A stretch of 62,624 nucleotides of DNA from Timonella senegalensis JC301 (lineage in GTDB: Bacteria > Actinomycetota > Actinomycetes > Actinomycetales > Cellulomonadaceae). Numbering within the stretch: the first letter of the stretch is position 1; every line of letters starts with the position of its first letter. A program made the position numbers and the translations under genes. The notes beneath the pieces are model-generated. The model did not search any database. It saw only the letters and a list, made by a program, of their open reading frames with translations, and was not told the DNA's origin. Below are positions 1 to 8,180 of this stretch, piece by piece. The stretch lies in contig NZ_HE978642.1 of NCBI RefSeq assembly GCF_000312125.1, positions 246,449 to 309,072 of the forward strand, read 5' to 3'.

Positions 1-2
1 AG

Positions 3-872
3 GTGTTTTCGCCAGTGGGCGTGCCGGCGGGCCTGAACCTGACGCGCGCAAGCCTCGACGCCTCAGTCAAGTACCCGTGGGAGTTTGGCAAGGGGCCGAT
101 CGGTGACGACGGCCAGCCCACCAAGAAGTTCGGCGTATACGACGATGACCTGCCCGTGTACACGTGGCTGCGCGAAGGCGCGCCCGAAGGCAAGAAGTGC
201 ATGGAAGCCCAGGTCATGGACCTTGCTGACGACATTTCCTACTCCGTTCACGACGTCGAGGACGCCATTGCTGGCGGCACCCTCGACCTCGCGATGCTGC
301 GCGCTGACGAGGAGAGGGAGCGCGTGATCGGATACGCACAAAAGTGGTATGGCCACCTCGTCTCCGCTGACGAACTTCGCGCTGCTCTCGATAGGCTCTC
401 GGCGGCTAACCTCTTGGCCACTGACTTTGACGGCTCGCGCCGAGCGCTTGCCGTGCTCAAGGACTCGACCAGTCAGTTGATCGGGCGTTTTGCCAAGTCG
501 GCGGAACGGGCCACCCGCGAGCAGTACGGCGAGGGTCCTCTGACTCGCTACGACGCGAGCCTAATCGTGCCCGCCGAGACCAACGCGGAGATTCTCGTGC
601 TTAAGGGTCTAGCTGTTGCGTACGTAATGGCGCCGCGCGAAAGTCAGCGCACCTACATTGACCAGCGCCGCATCGTGACTGAGCTGGTCAAGGCGCTCTC
701 CGTGCACGGTGCTGAGGCTCTCCAGCCTGCGTTCCGCGGTGACTGGGGAGTGGCTAGGGACGAGGCCGCGCGCCTGCGCGTGGTCATCGACCAGGTCGCC
801 TCGCTCACTGACGTCTCGGTTCTGCGGTGGCATGAGCGCTACTGCGAAAAGGGCGACACGCTCTTCCTGTGA
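3..872 (+). CDS. dgt: dGTP triphosphohydrolase (Dgt), 3' part
   Basis: C-terminal 289 residues of a deoxyguanosinetriphosphate triphosphohydrolase, an HD-domain enzyme that hydrolyses dGTP to deoxyguanosine and triphosphate. The reading frame is open to the left edge, so the GTG at position 3 is probably an internal codon; family members are about 420 residues, so roughly 130 are missing, including the HD metal site. The visible part starts with the conserved stretch GLNLTRASLDASVKYPW and contains MDLADDISYSVHDVED near residues 72-87, typical of bacterial and actinobacterial Dgt. It lies directly upstream of dnaG on the same strand, an order common in actinobacteria. The stop is at 870-872. 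Confidence 0.93.
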   Translation: MFSPVGVPAGLNLTRASLDASVKYPWEFGKGPIGDDGQPTKKFGVYDDDLPVYTWLREGAPEGKKCMEAQVMDLADDISYSVHDVEDAIAGGTLDLAMLRADEERERVIGYAQKWYGHLVSADELRAALDRLSAANLLATDFDGSRRALAVLKDSTSQLIGRFAKSAERATREQYGEGPLTRYDASLIVPAETNAEILVLKGLAVAYVMAPRESQRTYIDQRRIVTELVKALSVHGAEALQPAFRGDWGVARDEAARLRVVIDQVASLTDVSVLRWHERYCEKGDTLFL

Positions 873-991
873 GTGGCCAGGGGACTGCGGGAGCCGTTGT
901 CCTTGGAGCCGTCCGTGCGGCAACCACGCAGTGTGTCCAACACCGACCGCACTGGGCACTGTGGAAGGGCTCATTTCTGAGCCTTTGACCT

Positions 992-997
992 TAGACT
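992..997 (+). promoter_or_regulatory. -10 element TAGACT of dnaG (leaderless)
   Basis: TAGACT is followed by exactly 7 nt and then the dnaG GTG codon, with no Shine-Dalgarno before the start. This geometry places the transcription start at the start codon. It recurs at several other genes in the window. Confidence 0.5.
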
Positions 998-1004
998 TGG
1001 GTCT

Positions 1005-2936
1005 GTGGCTGGCCTGATTAAACGAGAAGACGTAGATGCGGTACGCGAACGATCGCGCATAGAAGATATCGTGGGCGAACAGGTCACGCTCAAGCCCGCA
1101 GGCGTCGGTTCGATGAAGGGCCTGTGCCCATTCCACGACGAAAAGTCCCCGTCGTTCCACGTGCGCCCCCAGGTGGGTCGCTGGCACTGTTTCGGGTGCG
1201 GCGAAGGCGGTGACGTCATCTCGTTCGTGCAGAAGATGGACGGCCTGGGGTTCACGGAGGCCGTAGAGTACCTCGCCTCCAAGATTGGCCTGCAGTTGCG
1301 CTACGAGGAAGGCTCGGAACGTAAGCCCGAGGACCAGCCCGGGCGCCGCCAGCGCCTCCTAGAGGCCCACCGTGTTGCCACCCAGTACTACCAGGAGCAG
1401 CTGCTTTCGCCCGAGGCGCAGACTGCACGTGACTTCATCACCAAGCGTTCCTTCACCGCTCAGGACGCCGCACACTTCGGCATGGGGTACGCGCCCAAGG
1501 GCTGGGACAACCTGTACAAGGTGCTGCGCCAGAAGGGCTTCACCGAGCAGGAGCTCGTGATTTCCGGCCTCATGTCACAGGGCCAGCGCGGAGTGTACGA
1601 CAGGTTCCGTGGCCGCCTTATGTGGCCCATCCGTGACGTCACGGGGGAGACCATTGGCTTTGGCGCCCGCCACCTATACGAGGATGACAATGGCCCCAAG
1701 TATCTGAACACCCCAGAGACTCCGCTCTACAAGAAGTCCAACGTCCTGTACGGGATTGACCTGGCTAAGCGCGAGATCGCCAAGAACAAGCAGGTCGTGG
1801 TGGTCGAGGGCTACACCGACGTGATGGCCGCGCACTTGTCCGGCGTGGGCACGGCAGTTGCCACGTGTGGCACCGCGTTCGGCTCGGACCACGTGCGTTT
1901 TGTTCGCCGGCTGCTCGGCGACACGAGTTCGTCGGGCGGCGTGCGACTTGCCGATGGCGGCTCCGCGGGCGGCGAGATCATCTTTACCTTCGACGGAGAC
2001 GCGGCAGGCCAGAAGGCCGCCATGCGCGCGTTCGGCGAGGACCAGAAGTTCTACGCCCAGACCTTCGTGGCCGTCGAGCCGAGCGGAATGGACCCGTGCG
2101 ACCTGCGCCAAGCCAAGGGCCCCGACGCCGTGCGCGCACTCGTGGAGGGTCGCCAGCCGCTCTTTGAGTTCGTCATCCAGACCACCCTCAAGGGCTTCGA
2201 CCTGGACACCGCGGAGGGCGGCGTCGGCGCCCTGCGTGCCTGCGCGCCCGTGGTGGCCGGCATCCGCGACAACGCCCTGCGCCCCGAGTACACCCGGCTC
2301 CTGACCGGCTGGCTCGGCCTAGATCAGGAGACCGTCCGCCGCGCTGTCGCGCAGGCGGAACGGTTTTCCAAGCAGCCTGCGGCTCCTGCGCCTCGCTCAC
2401 GCGAGTCCCAGCCACAGATTACCGACGATATGGCGAATACCATCGCACGTCCCGACCCGCGCGACCCTGTTGCACGGCTCGAGCGCCAGGCGCTTGAGGT
2501 GCTGCTGCAGTACCCACACGCGATCATCGCAGACGTGATCGACGCGCTTCCTTCCGAGGCATTCATGGTTCCCGCCTGGCGGGGAGTGTTTGACGCGATT
2601 CGTGCGGCCGGCGGGCTCTTTGAGGCTGCCAAGCACGAGGTGGGGGATTGGGTGGAACTGGTCTCTCAGAACGCCGCGGAGCCCATCCGTCCGCTGGTCA
2701 ACGAGCTCGCCGTTGCTCCGCTGCCGGAGGACCGCCCCGACGTGATTGAGCGCTTCGCGCAGGGCATCGTGCGCGCATTCATTGACATGGGCATCACGCG
2801 CCAGATCGGGGATGTTAAGAGCAGGCTGCGACGCGCCGACATCGGCCAGGACCCAGTGGAGTATGAGGCGATCTATCGCGCGCTGCTCGAACTGGAGGCG
2901 CAGCGTCGGATGCTGCGCGAGGTCGAGGACGACTGA
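1005..2936 (+). CDS. dnaG: DNA primase DnaG
   Basis: Replicative primase, 643 residues, which makes RNA primers on the lagging strand together with the DnaB helicase. An N-terminal CHC2 zinc finger is visible (C41, H44, C62, C65). The RNA polymerase core and TOPRIM domain follow, with VVEGYTDVMA near residue 268 and FTFDGDAAG near 327 (the catalytic acidic residues). The C-terminal part is a helicase-binding region. The TOPRIM loop carries a Gly/Ser-rich insertion (DTSSSGGVRLADGGSAGGE) between LL and IIFTFDGD; similar but often shorter insertions occur in other actinobacterial primases. The GTG start at 1005 was chosen because MAGLIKREDVDAVRERSRIEDIV matches primase N-termini and because it sits 7 nt after a -10-like hexamer. 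Follows dgt. Confidence 0.96.
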   Translation: MAGLIKREDVDAVRERSRIEDIVGEQVTLKPAGVGSMKGLCPFHDEKSPSFHVRPQVGRWHCFGCGEGGDVISFVQKMDGLGFTEAVEYLASKIGLQLRYEEGSERKPEDQPGRRQRLLEAHRVATQYYQEQLLSPEAQTARDFITKRSFTAQDAAHFGMGYAPKGWDNLYKVLRQKGFTEQELVISGLMSQGQRGVYDRFRGRLMWPIRDVTGETIGFGARHLYEDDNGPKYLNTPETPLYKKSNVLYGIDLAKREIAKNKQVVVVEGYTDVMAAHLSGVGTAVATCGTAFGSDHVRFVRRLLGDTSSSGGVRLADGGSAGGEIIFTFDGDAAGQKAAMRAFGEDQKFYAQTFVAVEPSGMDPCDLRQAKGPDAVRALVEGRQPLFEFVIQTTLKGFDLDTAEGGVGALRACAPVVAGIRDNALRPEYTRLLTGWLGLDQETVRRAVAQAERFSKQPAAPAPRSRESQPQITDDMANTIARPDPRDPVARLERQALEVLLQYPHAIIADVIDALPSEAFMVPAWRGVFDAIRAAGGLFEAAKHEVGDWVELVSQNAAEPIRPLVNELAVAPLPEDRPDVIERFAQGIVRAFIDMGITRQIGDVKSRLRRADIGQDPVEYEAIYRALLELEAQRRMLREVEDD

Positions 2937-2960
2937 GTCTTCCTGCGCCCCACCTGCTCA

Positions 2961-2988
2961 TCGAACGGATGATTATCCATCCGTTCGA
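2961..2988. repeat. Dispersed palindromic repeat, copy 1
   Basis: Arms TCGAACGGAT (2961-2970) and ATCCGTTCGA (2979-2988) flank the 8-nt spacer GATTATCC. The same palindrome occurs at 36255-36284 and twice, in inverted arrangement, at 36647-36708. This copy lies 82 bp beyond the 3' end of the minus-strand tRNA. Confidence 0.8.
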
Positions 2989-3070
2989 GTGGGAGCCGAG
3001 TTGCGCCAAAGGCTGTACCAGTGGCTACACTGTGGACCGCCTTTAGCCGTGGTTTCGGCTTGTTTATTGG

Positions 3071-3144
3071 TGCCCCAAGCAGGACTTGAACCCGCGACCA
3101 AGGAATTATGAGTTCCCTGCTCTGACCGACTGAGCTATTGGGGC
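3071..3144 (-). tRNA. tRNA with CAU anticodon, probably tRNA-Ile2
   Basis: On the minus strand a cloverleaf of 74 nt including the discriminator base. The acceptor arms GCCCCAA and TTGGGGC pair, and the anticodon loop is CTCATAA (CAU). The D arm (AGCTCAGTCGGTCAGAGC) and the T arm are canonical. The anticodon stem and variable region (GCAGG...CTTGGTCGC) look like isoleucine-2 tRNA, whose CAU is changed to lysidine by TilS, rather than elongator tRNA-Met. Elongator Met remains the alternative. Confidence 0.85.
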
Positions 3145-3195
3145 GCACACCTAGATTAGCCGCATGGCGCCCTGTTGCAGAAATCGGTCTCGGGT

Positions 3196-3201
3196 TACGG
3201 T
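3196..3201 (+). promoter_or_regulatory. -10 element TACGGT (leaderless)
   Basis: TACGGT stands 7 nt before the ATG at 3209, and there is no Shine-Dalgarno. Same geometry as at dnaG. Confidence 0.4.
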
Positions 3202-3208
3202 AGTAGGT

Positions 3209-3847
3209 ATGTTCCGACGCACCCCTCGCATCCCCGCTGAACTCCGCCAAGCGCTTTCTAGGCAATCCAAGGACACTGGCCTGGCCTGGATGGAGGGCGC
3301 TCTCGTGGCCGAGGTCCGGGCGGACCTCGAGGAAACAGCCGGCGTTTCCCTGGGCCAGGAGCAGACAACAGGTGGCCCGGACAGCCCAGAAGCCCAAGAC
3401 TCTCTAGAGGAAACTGAAGGCCCAGAACACAAGGTTTGGCTCGTGGCCGGGCGCACCGAGCTCATCCTCGTGCCTCAAGATGTGTCCGAACCCCTCACCG
3501 CGACGCCGTGGTGGCAGGTCGACCGTGCCGGATGGCATCCCGAGTCTGACATTTTGTACGTGTCCTTTGCCACATCTCTTGAGCGTCTGAGGGTCCGTGC
3601 CCTGGGCAAGACCCCGGTGCGCTTCCTCACGGTCCTGCGCGAGCGGGTCGAGAACTCCGTGGTCATCAGCGAGACAGTTCCACTCGGAACCGGCGATAAC
3701 GTGCGGGTCGCGGTGCGCCGCACTCCTGACCGCGGGCTCGTGGTCCAGGCCATCGGTGACGCCGGAATTGATGTCTCCCACCCGGATGTTGCCAAGCGCG
3801 TCCGACCAGTGATGGAGAAGCTCGCTGAAGTGTCCGGAGCGGCCTAA
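3209..3847 (+). CDS. Conserved actinobacterial protein of unknown function
   Basis: 212 residues, function not recognised. The N-terminal half is polar and acidic (a Glu/Pro/Ser-rich stretch around residues 40-75). The C-terminal half reads like a compact alpha/beta domain: KVWLVAGRTELILVPQD, PWWQVDRAGWHPESDILYVSFA, then RERVENSVVISETVP and RVAVRRTPDRGLVVQAIGD. Proteins of this kind are found near dnaG in related actinobacteria. No signal peptide or membrane segment is visible. The frame is open back to 3164, but the ATG at 3209 fits better: it follows a -10-like TACGGT by 7 nt, and the upstream residues (MAPCCRNRSRV) look non-coding. It is probably cytosolic. Confidence 0.75.
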   Translation: MFRRTPRIPAELRQALSRQSKDTGLAWMEGALVAEVRADLEETAGVSLGQEQTTGGPDSPEAQDSLEETEGPEHKVWLVAGRTELILVPQDVSEPLTATPWWQVDRAGWHPESDILYVSFATSLERLRVRALGKTPVRFLTVLRERVENSVVISETVPLGTGDNVRVAVRRTPDRGLVVQAIGDAGIDVSHPDVAKRVRPVMEKLAEVSGAA

Positions 3848-4014
3848 AAAACCTGATACAGTTTTACCTGCGGCTCGCAAGGAGCACCGCAAACGTACTC
3901 GTGGTAACTGTTAGGAATCCTCGAATCGGATGCGGTCTACCTGAGTGTGATCTACGCAAATCCTCGCGATTTCAGTTTGGTCAAACTCTTAGGTAACCTA
4001 GTTGAGCAACACAA

Positions 4015-4086
<72 letters not shown>

Positions 4087-4118
4087 CGGTACAAATGAAT
4101 ATTTGGTATCACAATTGA

Positions 4119-4190
<72 letters not shown>

Positions 4191-4197
4191 CCAAAAC

Positions 4198-4227
4198 AAC
4201 CCAAGCACACGCTTGGGTTTTGTTTTT
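4198..4227 (+). terminator. Intrinsic terminator after the tRNA-Asn pair
   Basis: Arms AACCCAAGC and GCTTGGGTT around ACAC, followed by a T-rich tail (TTGTTTTTT). One of the few hairpins here with a clear U-tract. Confidence 0.88.
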
Positions 4228-4295
4228 TCCCGATGCGTTTGTGCGGTGTCCCGGCTGACACTCGTACGCGCTACAACACGTGAAAGAATACCGAC

Positions 4296-4784
4296 ATGGC
4301 AATGCGCGACATCCGAATCGTTCCGGATCCCGTCCTTCGTACTGTGTGTGACGAAATCAAGGTCATCGACTCTCGAGTCAAGGGGCTCGTAGAGGACCTC
4401 CTCGAGACGGTGGATCTCGAAGGGCGTGCGGGCCTCGCGGCCAACCAGATTGGCGTGAGCCTGCGCGCGTTCTCGTGGAACCTGGATGGCCAGGTCGGCT
4501 ACATTCTCAATCCACGGATCGTCGAGCTCTCCGAGGACGAGTTCCAGCACGGAGACGAGGGCTGCCTGTCCGTTCCTGGCCTCTGGTACCCCACGAGGAG
4601 GGCGCAGTACGCCCGCGCCGAGGGAATCAACCTGGACGGCAAGAAGGTCGTTGTAGAGGGCACCGACATCATGGCGCGGTGTATCCAGCACGAGGTGGAT
4701 CACCTCGACGGCAAGGTCTACCTCGACCGCCTGGAAAAGGAAGTTCGTAGGCGCGCCATGCGCGAGCTGCGCGCAGCACTTTAA
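4296..4784 (+). CDS. def: Peptide deformylase
   Basis: 162-residue metalloenzyme that removes the N-formyl group from nascent peptides. All three family motifs are present: AGLAANQIG (residues 45-53), EGCLS (88-92) with metal ligand C90, and QHEVDH (131-136) with ligands H132 and H136 and catalytic E133. Motif I reads GRAGLAANQ rather than the more usual GxGLAAxQ. The length is typical for an actinobacterial Def. The gene stands alone between the tRNA-Asn pair and a DUF3145 gene. There is no strong Shine-Dalgarno before the ATG; a weak AAGAAT lies 6 nt upstream, so the message may be leaderless. Confidence 0.96.
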   Translation: MAMRDIRIVPDPVLRTVCDEIKVIDSRVKGLVEDLLETVDLEGRAGLAANQIGVSLRAFSWNLDGQVGYILNPRIVELSEDEFQHGDEGCLSVPGLWYPTRRAQYARAEGINLDGKKVVVEGTDIMARCIQHEVDHLDGKVYLDRLEKEVRRRAMRELRAAL

Positions 4785-4934
4785 CCCGCATTTTGCGATG
4801 TAGGCCCGTTGAGACGGGTTGGCAACGCCCGTAATTATGGGGCAACATAGTTCTTAGTCACAAACTCGTATCCGTGATCGTTCCGCAAGTCCACAGGTCG
4901 TAGGGGAAGACGCACCTCAGACTGGGAGGATCAC

Positions 4935-5435
4935 ATGAAAGATGTCCTAACTCGCGGTGTGTTTTTTGTGCACTCCGCGCCAAGAGCGATGTGCCCGCAC
5001 GTGGAATGGGCCATCACGAACGTCCTTGGCGTACCCAGCCGCTTTGATTGGATAGAGCAGCCGGCTGCGCCCGGTCTCGTCCGCACGGAGTTTTCCTGGC
5101 AGGGCAAGCAGGGTTCTGGTTCCAAGATTGTCTCGTCCCTGCGCGGATGGGATCAGTTGCGCTTTGAAGTCACAGAAGACCCATCCTTTGGCGTTGACGG
5201 CTCACGCTGGAGCCACACGCCGTCCCTCGGTATCTTCCACGCCAATATAGACGTGCACGGAAACGTCATGGTGCCTGAGGGCCGAGTGCGTTCCGCCCTC
5301 GAACACTCGCACGATGCCTACCGCATGCGCCGCGAACTTGACCTCGCGCTCGGTACCGCCTGGGACGAAGAACTCGAGCCGTTCCGTTACGCGGGCGAGG
5401 GCGCCCCCGTTCGCTGGCTCCACCAGGTCGGCTAG
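4935..5435 (+). CDS. DUF3145 family protein
   Basis: 166-residue conserved actinobacterial protein of unknown function. The sequence matches the DUF3145 pattern: TRGVFFVHSAPRAMCPHVEWA at the N-terminus, SRFDWIEQPAAPGLVRTEFSW, then GIFHANIDVHGNVMVPEGRVR. Members are often encoded beside the fabF end of the fatty-acid operon, as here, but a functional link is not established. A strong Shine-Dalgarno (GGGAGG, 4926-4931) sets the ATG. No signal peptide or membrane segment is seen. It is convergent with fabF and separated from it by a perfect 24-bp hairpin. Confidence 0.88.
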   Translation: MKDVLTRGVFFVHSAPRAMCPHVEWAITNVLGVPSRFDWIEQPAAPGLVRTEFSWQGKQGSGSKIVSSLRGWDQLRFEVTEDPSFGVDGSRWSHTPSLGIFHANIDVHGNVMVPEGRVRSALEHSHDAYRMRRELDLALGTAWDEELEPFRYAGEGAPVRWLHQVG

Positions 5436-5471
5436 CGCCGAACCTTCCGCCCTAGAAGACTTCTTTGATTC

Positions 5472-5524
5472 ACGACGAGAGGGCTGGGACAGTTCATTAC
5501 GAACTGTCCCAGCCCTCTCGTCGT
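5472..5524. terminator. Bidirectional hairpin terminator between the DUF3145 gene and fabF
   Basis: A perfect 24-bp inverted repeat (5472-5495 and 5501-5524) with a 5-nt loop, between convergent genes. No U-tract; it presumably serves both strands. Confidence 0.85.
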
Positions 5525-5537
5525 ACATAAGGACGCC

Positions 5538-6782
5538 TTAGGCGTTCTTGACCACCAGCGCCACGTTGTGGCCACCGAAGCCGAACGAGTTGTTCAGCGC
5601 GGCGATGTCACCGGCAGGGAGGTCACGTGGGGTGTCGCGAACCAGGTCGAGCGTGAGCTCGGGGTCCGGGTTGGCAACGTTGATGGTTGGGGGAGCCTGG
5701 CGGTTGTGGACCGCGAGGACCGTGAAGATCGTCTCGAGCGCGCCAGCACCACCGAGGAGGTGACCGGTCATCGACTTGGTTGCCGAAAGCGCTACGCGGT
5801 CTGCGGAGGAACCCATGACGGTCGAGATGGAGCGAGCCTCAACGAGGTCACCCACCTCGGTGGACGTGGCGTGCGCGTTGACGTGCACGACGTTCTCGGC
5901 GTCCACGCCCGCGTCCTTCAGAGCATCGCGCATGGCGCGGATCTGGCCATCGCCAGTGGGTTCAGGGGACGTGATGTGGTAGCCGTCGGCACTCAGGCCA
6001 ACGCCAGCTATCTTGGCGTAGACACGCGCGCCGCGAGCAGCCGCGTGCTCCGCGGACTCGAGGACCACAATTCCGGAGCCCTCACCGATGACAAAGCCAT
6101 CACGGTCTACGTCATATGGGCGTGACGCGCTGGCTGGGTCGTCGTTGCGTAGCGAGAGGGTTCGTGAGGCCGCGAACGCAGAGATTGGCATTGGGTGGAT
6201 CGTGGCCTCGGTGCCGCCGGCGATCACGACGTCGGCGCGGCCGCTGCGGATCATCTCAACGCCGTAACCGATCGCCTCGGCGCCGGAAGCGCACGCGGAG
6301 ACGAGGGCGTGTGCTCCAGCCCTTGCGCCGAACTCGAGCGAAACATACCCGGTGGGGGAGTTAGGCATGAGCATCGGGACGGTCATTGGCAGGACGCGGC
6401 GGGCGCCCTTCTCGCGCAGAGTGTCCCACGCGTCCAGCGTGGTCCAGATGCCGCCGATCCCGGAGGACACAACGGTGCCCAGGCGTGTGCCATCAACCTC
6501 GGGGGAGCCAGCGTCCTTCCACGCCTCACGTGCCGCGATGATCGCGTACTGAGTCGAAGGGTCCATGCGCTTAGTTTCGGGGCGGGTCAGGACCTCTTCA
6601 GGCTTGACCGCGATGGTCGCTGCAAAATTGACCGGCATGCCGTACTTTTCGGCCCAGTCGTTATCCATCGTGCGCGCGCCGGACGTACCGGCAAGAGCTG
6701 CGCTCCAGGTCGAAGCTACATCTCCACCGAGTGGAGTGGTGGCGCCGAGCCCGGTGACAACGACCTCAGGGACGGTAGACAT
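5538..6782 (-). CDS. fabF: Beta-ketoacyl-ACP synthase II (FabF)
   Basis: 414-residue thiolase-fold condensing enzyme that elongates acyl-ACP with malonyl-ACP in type II fatty acid synthesis. The active-site Cys is C164 (VSACASG), with H304 (VNAHATST), K336 (SATKSMTGH) and H341 completing the Cys-His-His set. VSACASG replaces the more common TACAxG. Last gene of the fabD-fabH-acpP-fabF operon, starting 75 nt after acpP. A purine-rich stretch (AAGGAGAAG) stands just upstream of the ATG. Probably controlled through the fabD promoter by the PucR-type regulator encoded upstream. Confidence 0.96.
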   Translation of the reverse strand: MSTVPEVVVTGLGATTPLGGDVASTWSAALAGTSGARTMDNDWAEKYGMPVNFAATIAVKPEEVLTRPETKRMDPSTQYAIIAAREAWKDAGSPEVDGTRLGTVVSSGIGGIWTTLDAWDTLREKGARRVLPMTVPMLMPNSPTGYVSLEFGARAGAHALVSACASGAEAIGYGVEMIRSGRADVVIAGGTEATIHPMPISAFAASRTLSLRNDDPASASRPYDVDRDGFVIGEGSGIVVLESAEHAAARGARVYAKIAGVGLSADGYHITSPEPTGDGQIRAMRDALKDAGVDAENVVHVNAHATSTEVGDLVEARSISTVMGSSADRVALSATKSMTGHLLGGAGALETIFTVLAVHNRQAPPTINVANPDPELTLDLVRDTPRDLPAGDIAALNNSFGFGGHNVALVVKNA

Positions 6783-6857
6783 GTTCTTCTCCTTGGTGTT
6801 CGTGGAAGGATTTACAAAGCGTCGGGGCGGTTGGCCCGCCCCGACGCTCAGAGGGTG

Positions 6858-7106
6858 TCAGGCCTGTGCGCCGACGATGAAGTTCACAGCGTCGCCAACC
6901 AGGTTGAAGTCCTTGGCAGCGTCGTCTGGGATGGTCACGTCGAACTTGTCCTCGGCGTGGGTAACGATCGTCATGATCGAGAGCGAGTCGATGTCGAGGT
7001 CGTCAACGAACGACTTCTCCGCGGTGATGGTGTCAGTTGGAAGACCGGTCTCTTCTGCAACGATCTCTGCGAGGCCAGCGAGGACTTCCTGTTCGGTGTA
7101 AGCCAT
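6858..7106 (-). CDS. acpP: Acyl carrier protein
   Basis: 82-residue acidic helical protein that carries the growing acyl chain on 4'-phosphopantetheine. The attachment Ser is S41 in DIDSLS. The rest is canonical: FVDDLDIDSLSIMTIVTHAEDKFDVTIPDDA. Third gene of the fab operon, with a Shine-Dalgarno (AAGGAG) before the ATG. The DSLS motif and the length match the actinobacterial FAS II carrier rather than a polyketide carrier. Confidence 0.96.
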   Translation of the reverse strand: MAYTEQEVLAGLAEIVAEETGLPTDTITAEKSFVDDLDIDSLSIMTIVTHAEDKFDVTIPDDAAKDFNLVGDAVNFIVGAQA

Positions 7107-7155
7107 GATTTCTCCTTGGATGTGGAACTAACTAAACAAAGGTGGTGTGACCGGC

Positions 7156-8157
7156 TCAGGGGAGCACGACCACTTGGGCGGCATAAACTAGGCCGGCACC
7201 GAAACCAATCTGGAGACAAAGGTCACCTGACTTGGCCTGGCCTTCCTCGAGAAGACGGTCAATTGCGAGAGGAATCGAGGCGGCGGAGGTGTTACCCGTG
7301 TCCGCGATGTCTCGTCCAACAACGACACTTTCGGGAAGGTTGATCTGCTTGATCATCTGATCGATGATCCTCATGTTTGCTTGGTGAGGCGCGAACACGT
7401 CGATGTCATCGGGGGTGAGGCCAGCGGCCTCGATCGCCTCGATCGCGTAGTTGGCCATCTTGAACCCGGCCCACTTGAACACGGATGGTCCATCCTGGCG
7501 GAGCGTGGGCCAACCAAGCTCTGGGTTCTCGCGCAGAGCGTCCCACGAATGGGTCTGGCCGATGGCCTCAGCACGCGAACCATCAGATCCCCAGATCGTC
7601 TTGGAGATGCCTGGGGTCTCGGAAGGGCCTACGATTGCGGCGCCCGCGCCGTCGCCAAGAAGAAACGAGATGGAGCGGTCGGTGGGGTCGATGAAGTCGC
7701 TCATCTTTTCCGCACCAACCACCAGAACGTACTTGGCGGTTCCGGCGCGCACCAAGGCGTCTGCCTGGGCGATGCCGTAGGTGTATCCGGCGCATGCGGC
7801 CGAGATATCCCACGCGGCAGCGGGGTTGGCGCCCACACGGTCTGCCACGATAGCGGCGGCGGATGGGGTCTGGCGGAAGTAGGTGACAGTGCTCATGAGG
7901 ACAGCGCCGATCTCCTGCGGGTCAATGCCCGCGCGTTCGATCGCCTGGGCCGCTGCATCAACGGCGAGGTCAATGACACTCTCCTCAGCGGTTCCCCTGC
8001 GACGAGTGATGATGCCTGTGCGCTGGCGAATCCACTCATCCGACGAGTTGATTGGGCCGGCGATGTCGTCATTTGTCACAACGTTCTCGCCACGGCGCGC
8101 GCCGAACGAGTAGATGCGGCTGTATGCGGGTCCTTCGCTTGGCTTCAGTGAAGTCAT
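7156..8157 (-). CDS. fabH: Beta-ketoacyl-ACP synthase III (FabH)
   Basis: 333-residue initiation condensing enzyme that joins an acyl-CoA primer to malonyl-ACP. The catalytic triad is visible as C122 (SAACAGYTYG), H258 (APHQANMRI) and N289 (DTGNTSAASIP); the GDGAGAAIVG glycine motif lies near 169-178. The frame is open upstream to 8247, but the ATG at 8157 is preferred: it has an AGGAAAG Shine-Dalgarno and gives the usual family length. Second gene of the fab operon. Its primer preference (straight or branched) cannot be read safely from the sequence. Confidence 0.96.
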   Translation of the reverse strand: MTSLKPSEGPAYSRIYSFGARRGENVVTNDDIAGPINSSDEWIRQRTGIITRRRGTAEESVIDLAVDAAAQAIERAGIDPQEIGAVLMSTVTYFRQTPSAAAIVADRVGANPAAAWDISAACAGYTYGIAQADALVRAGTAKYVLVVGAEKMSDFIDPTDRSISFLLGDGAGAAIVGPSETPGISKTIWGSDGSRAEAIGQTHSWDALRENPELGWPTLRQDGPSVFKWAGFKMANYAIEAIEAAGLTPDDIDVFAPHQANMRIIDQMIKQINLPESVVVGRDIADTGNTSAASIPLAIDRLLEEGQAKSGDLCLQIGFGAGLVYAAQVVVLP

Positions 8158-8180
8158 TGCTTCTTTCCTAGAAGTTTGGC

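Noticed and set aside
3071-3144. Calling the CAU tRNA elongator tRNA-Met
   Set aside because: The anticodon stem and variable loop (GCAGG...CTTGGTCGC) fit tRNA-Ile2. Met is kept as an alternative.
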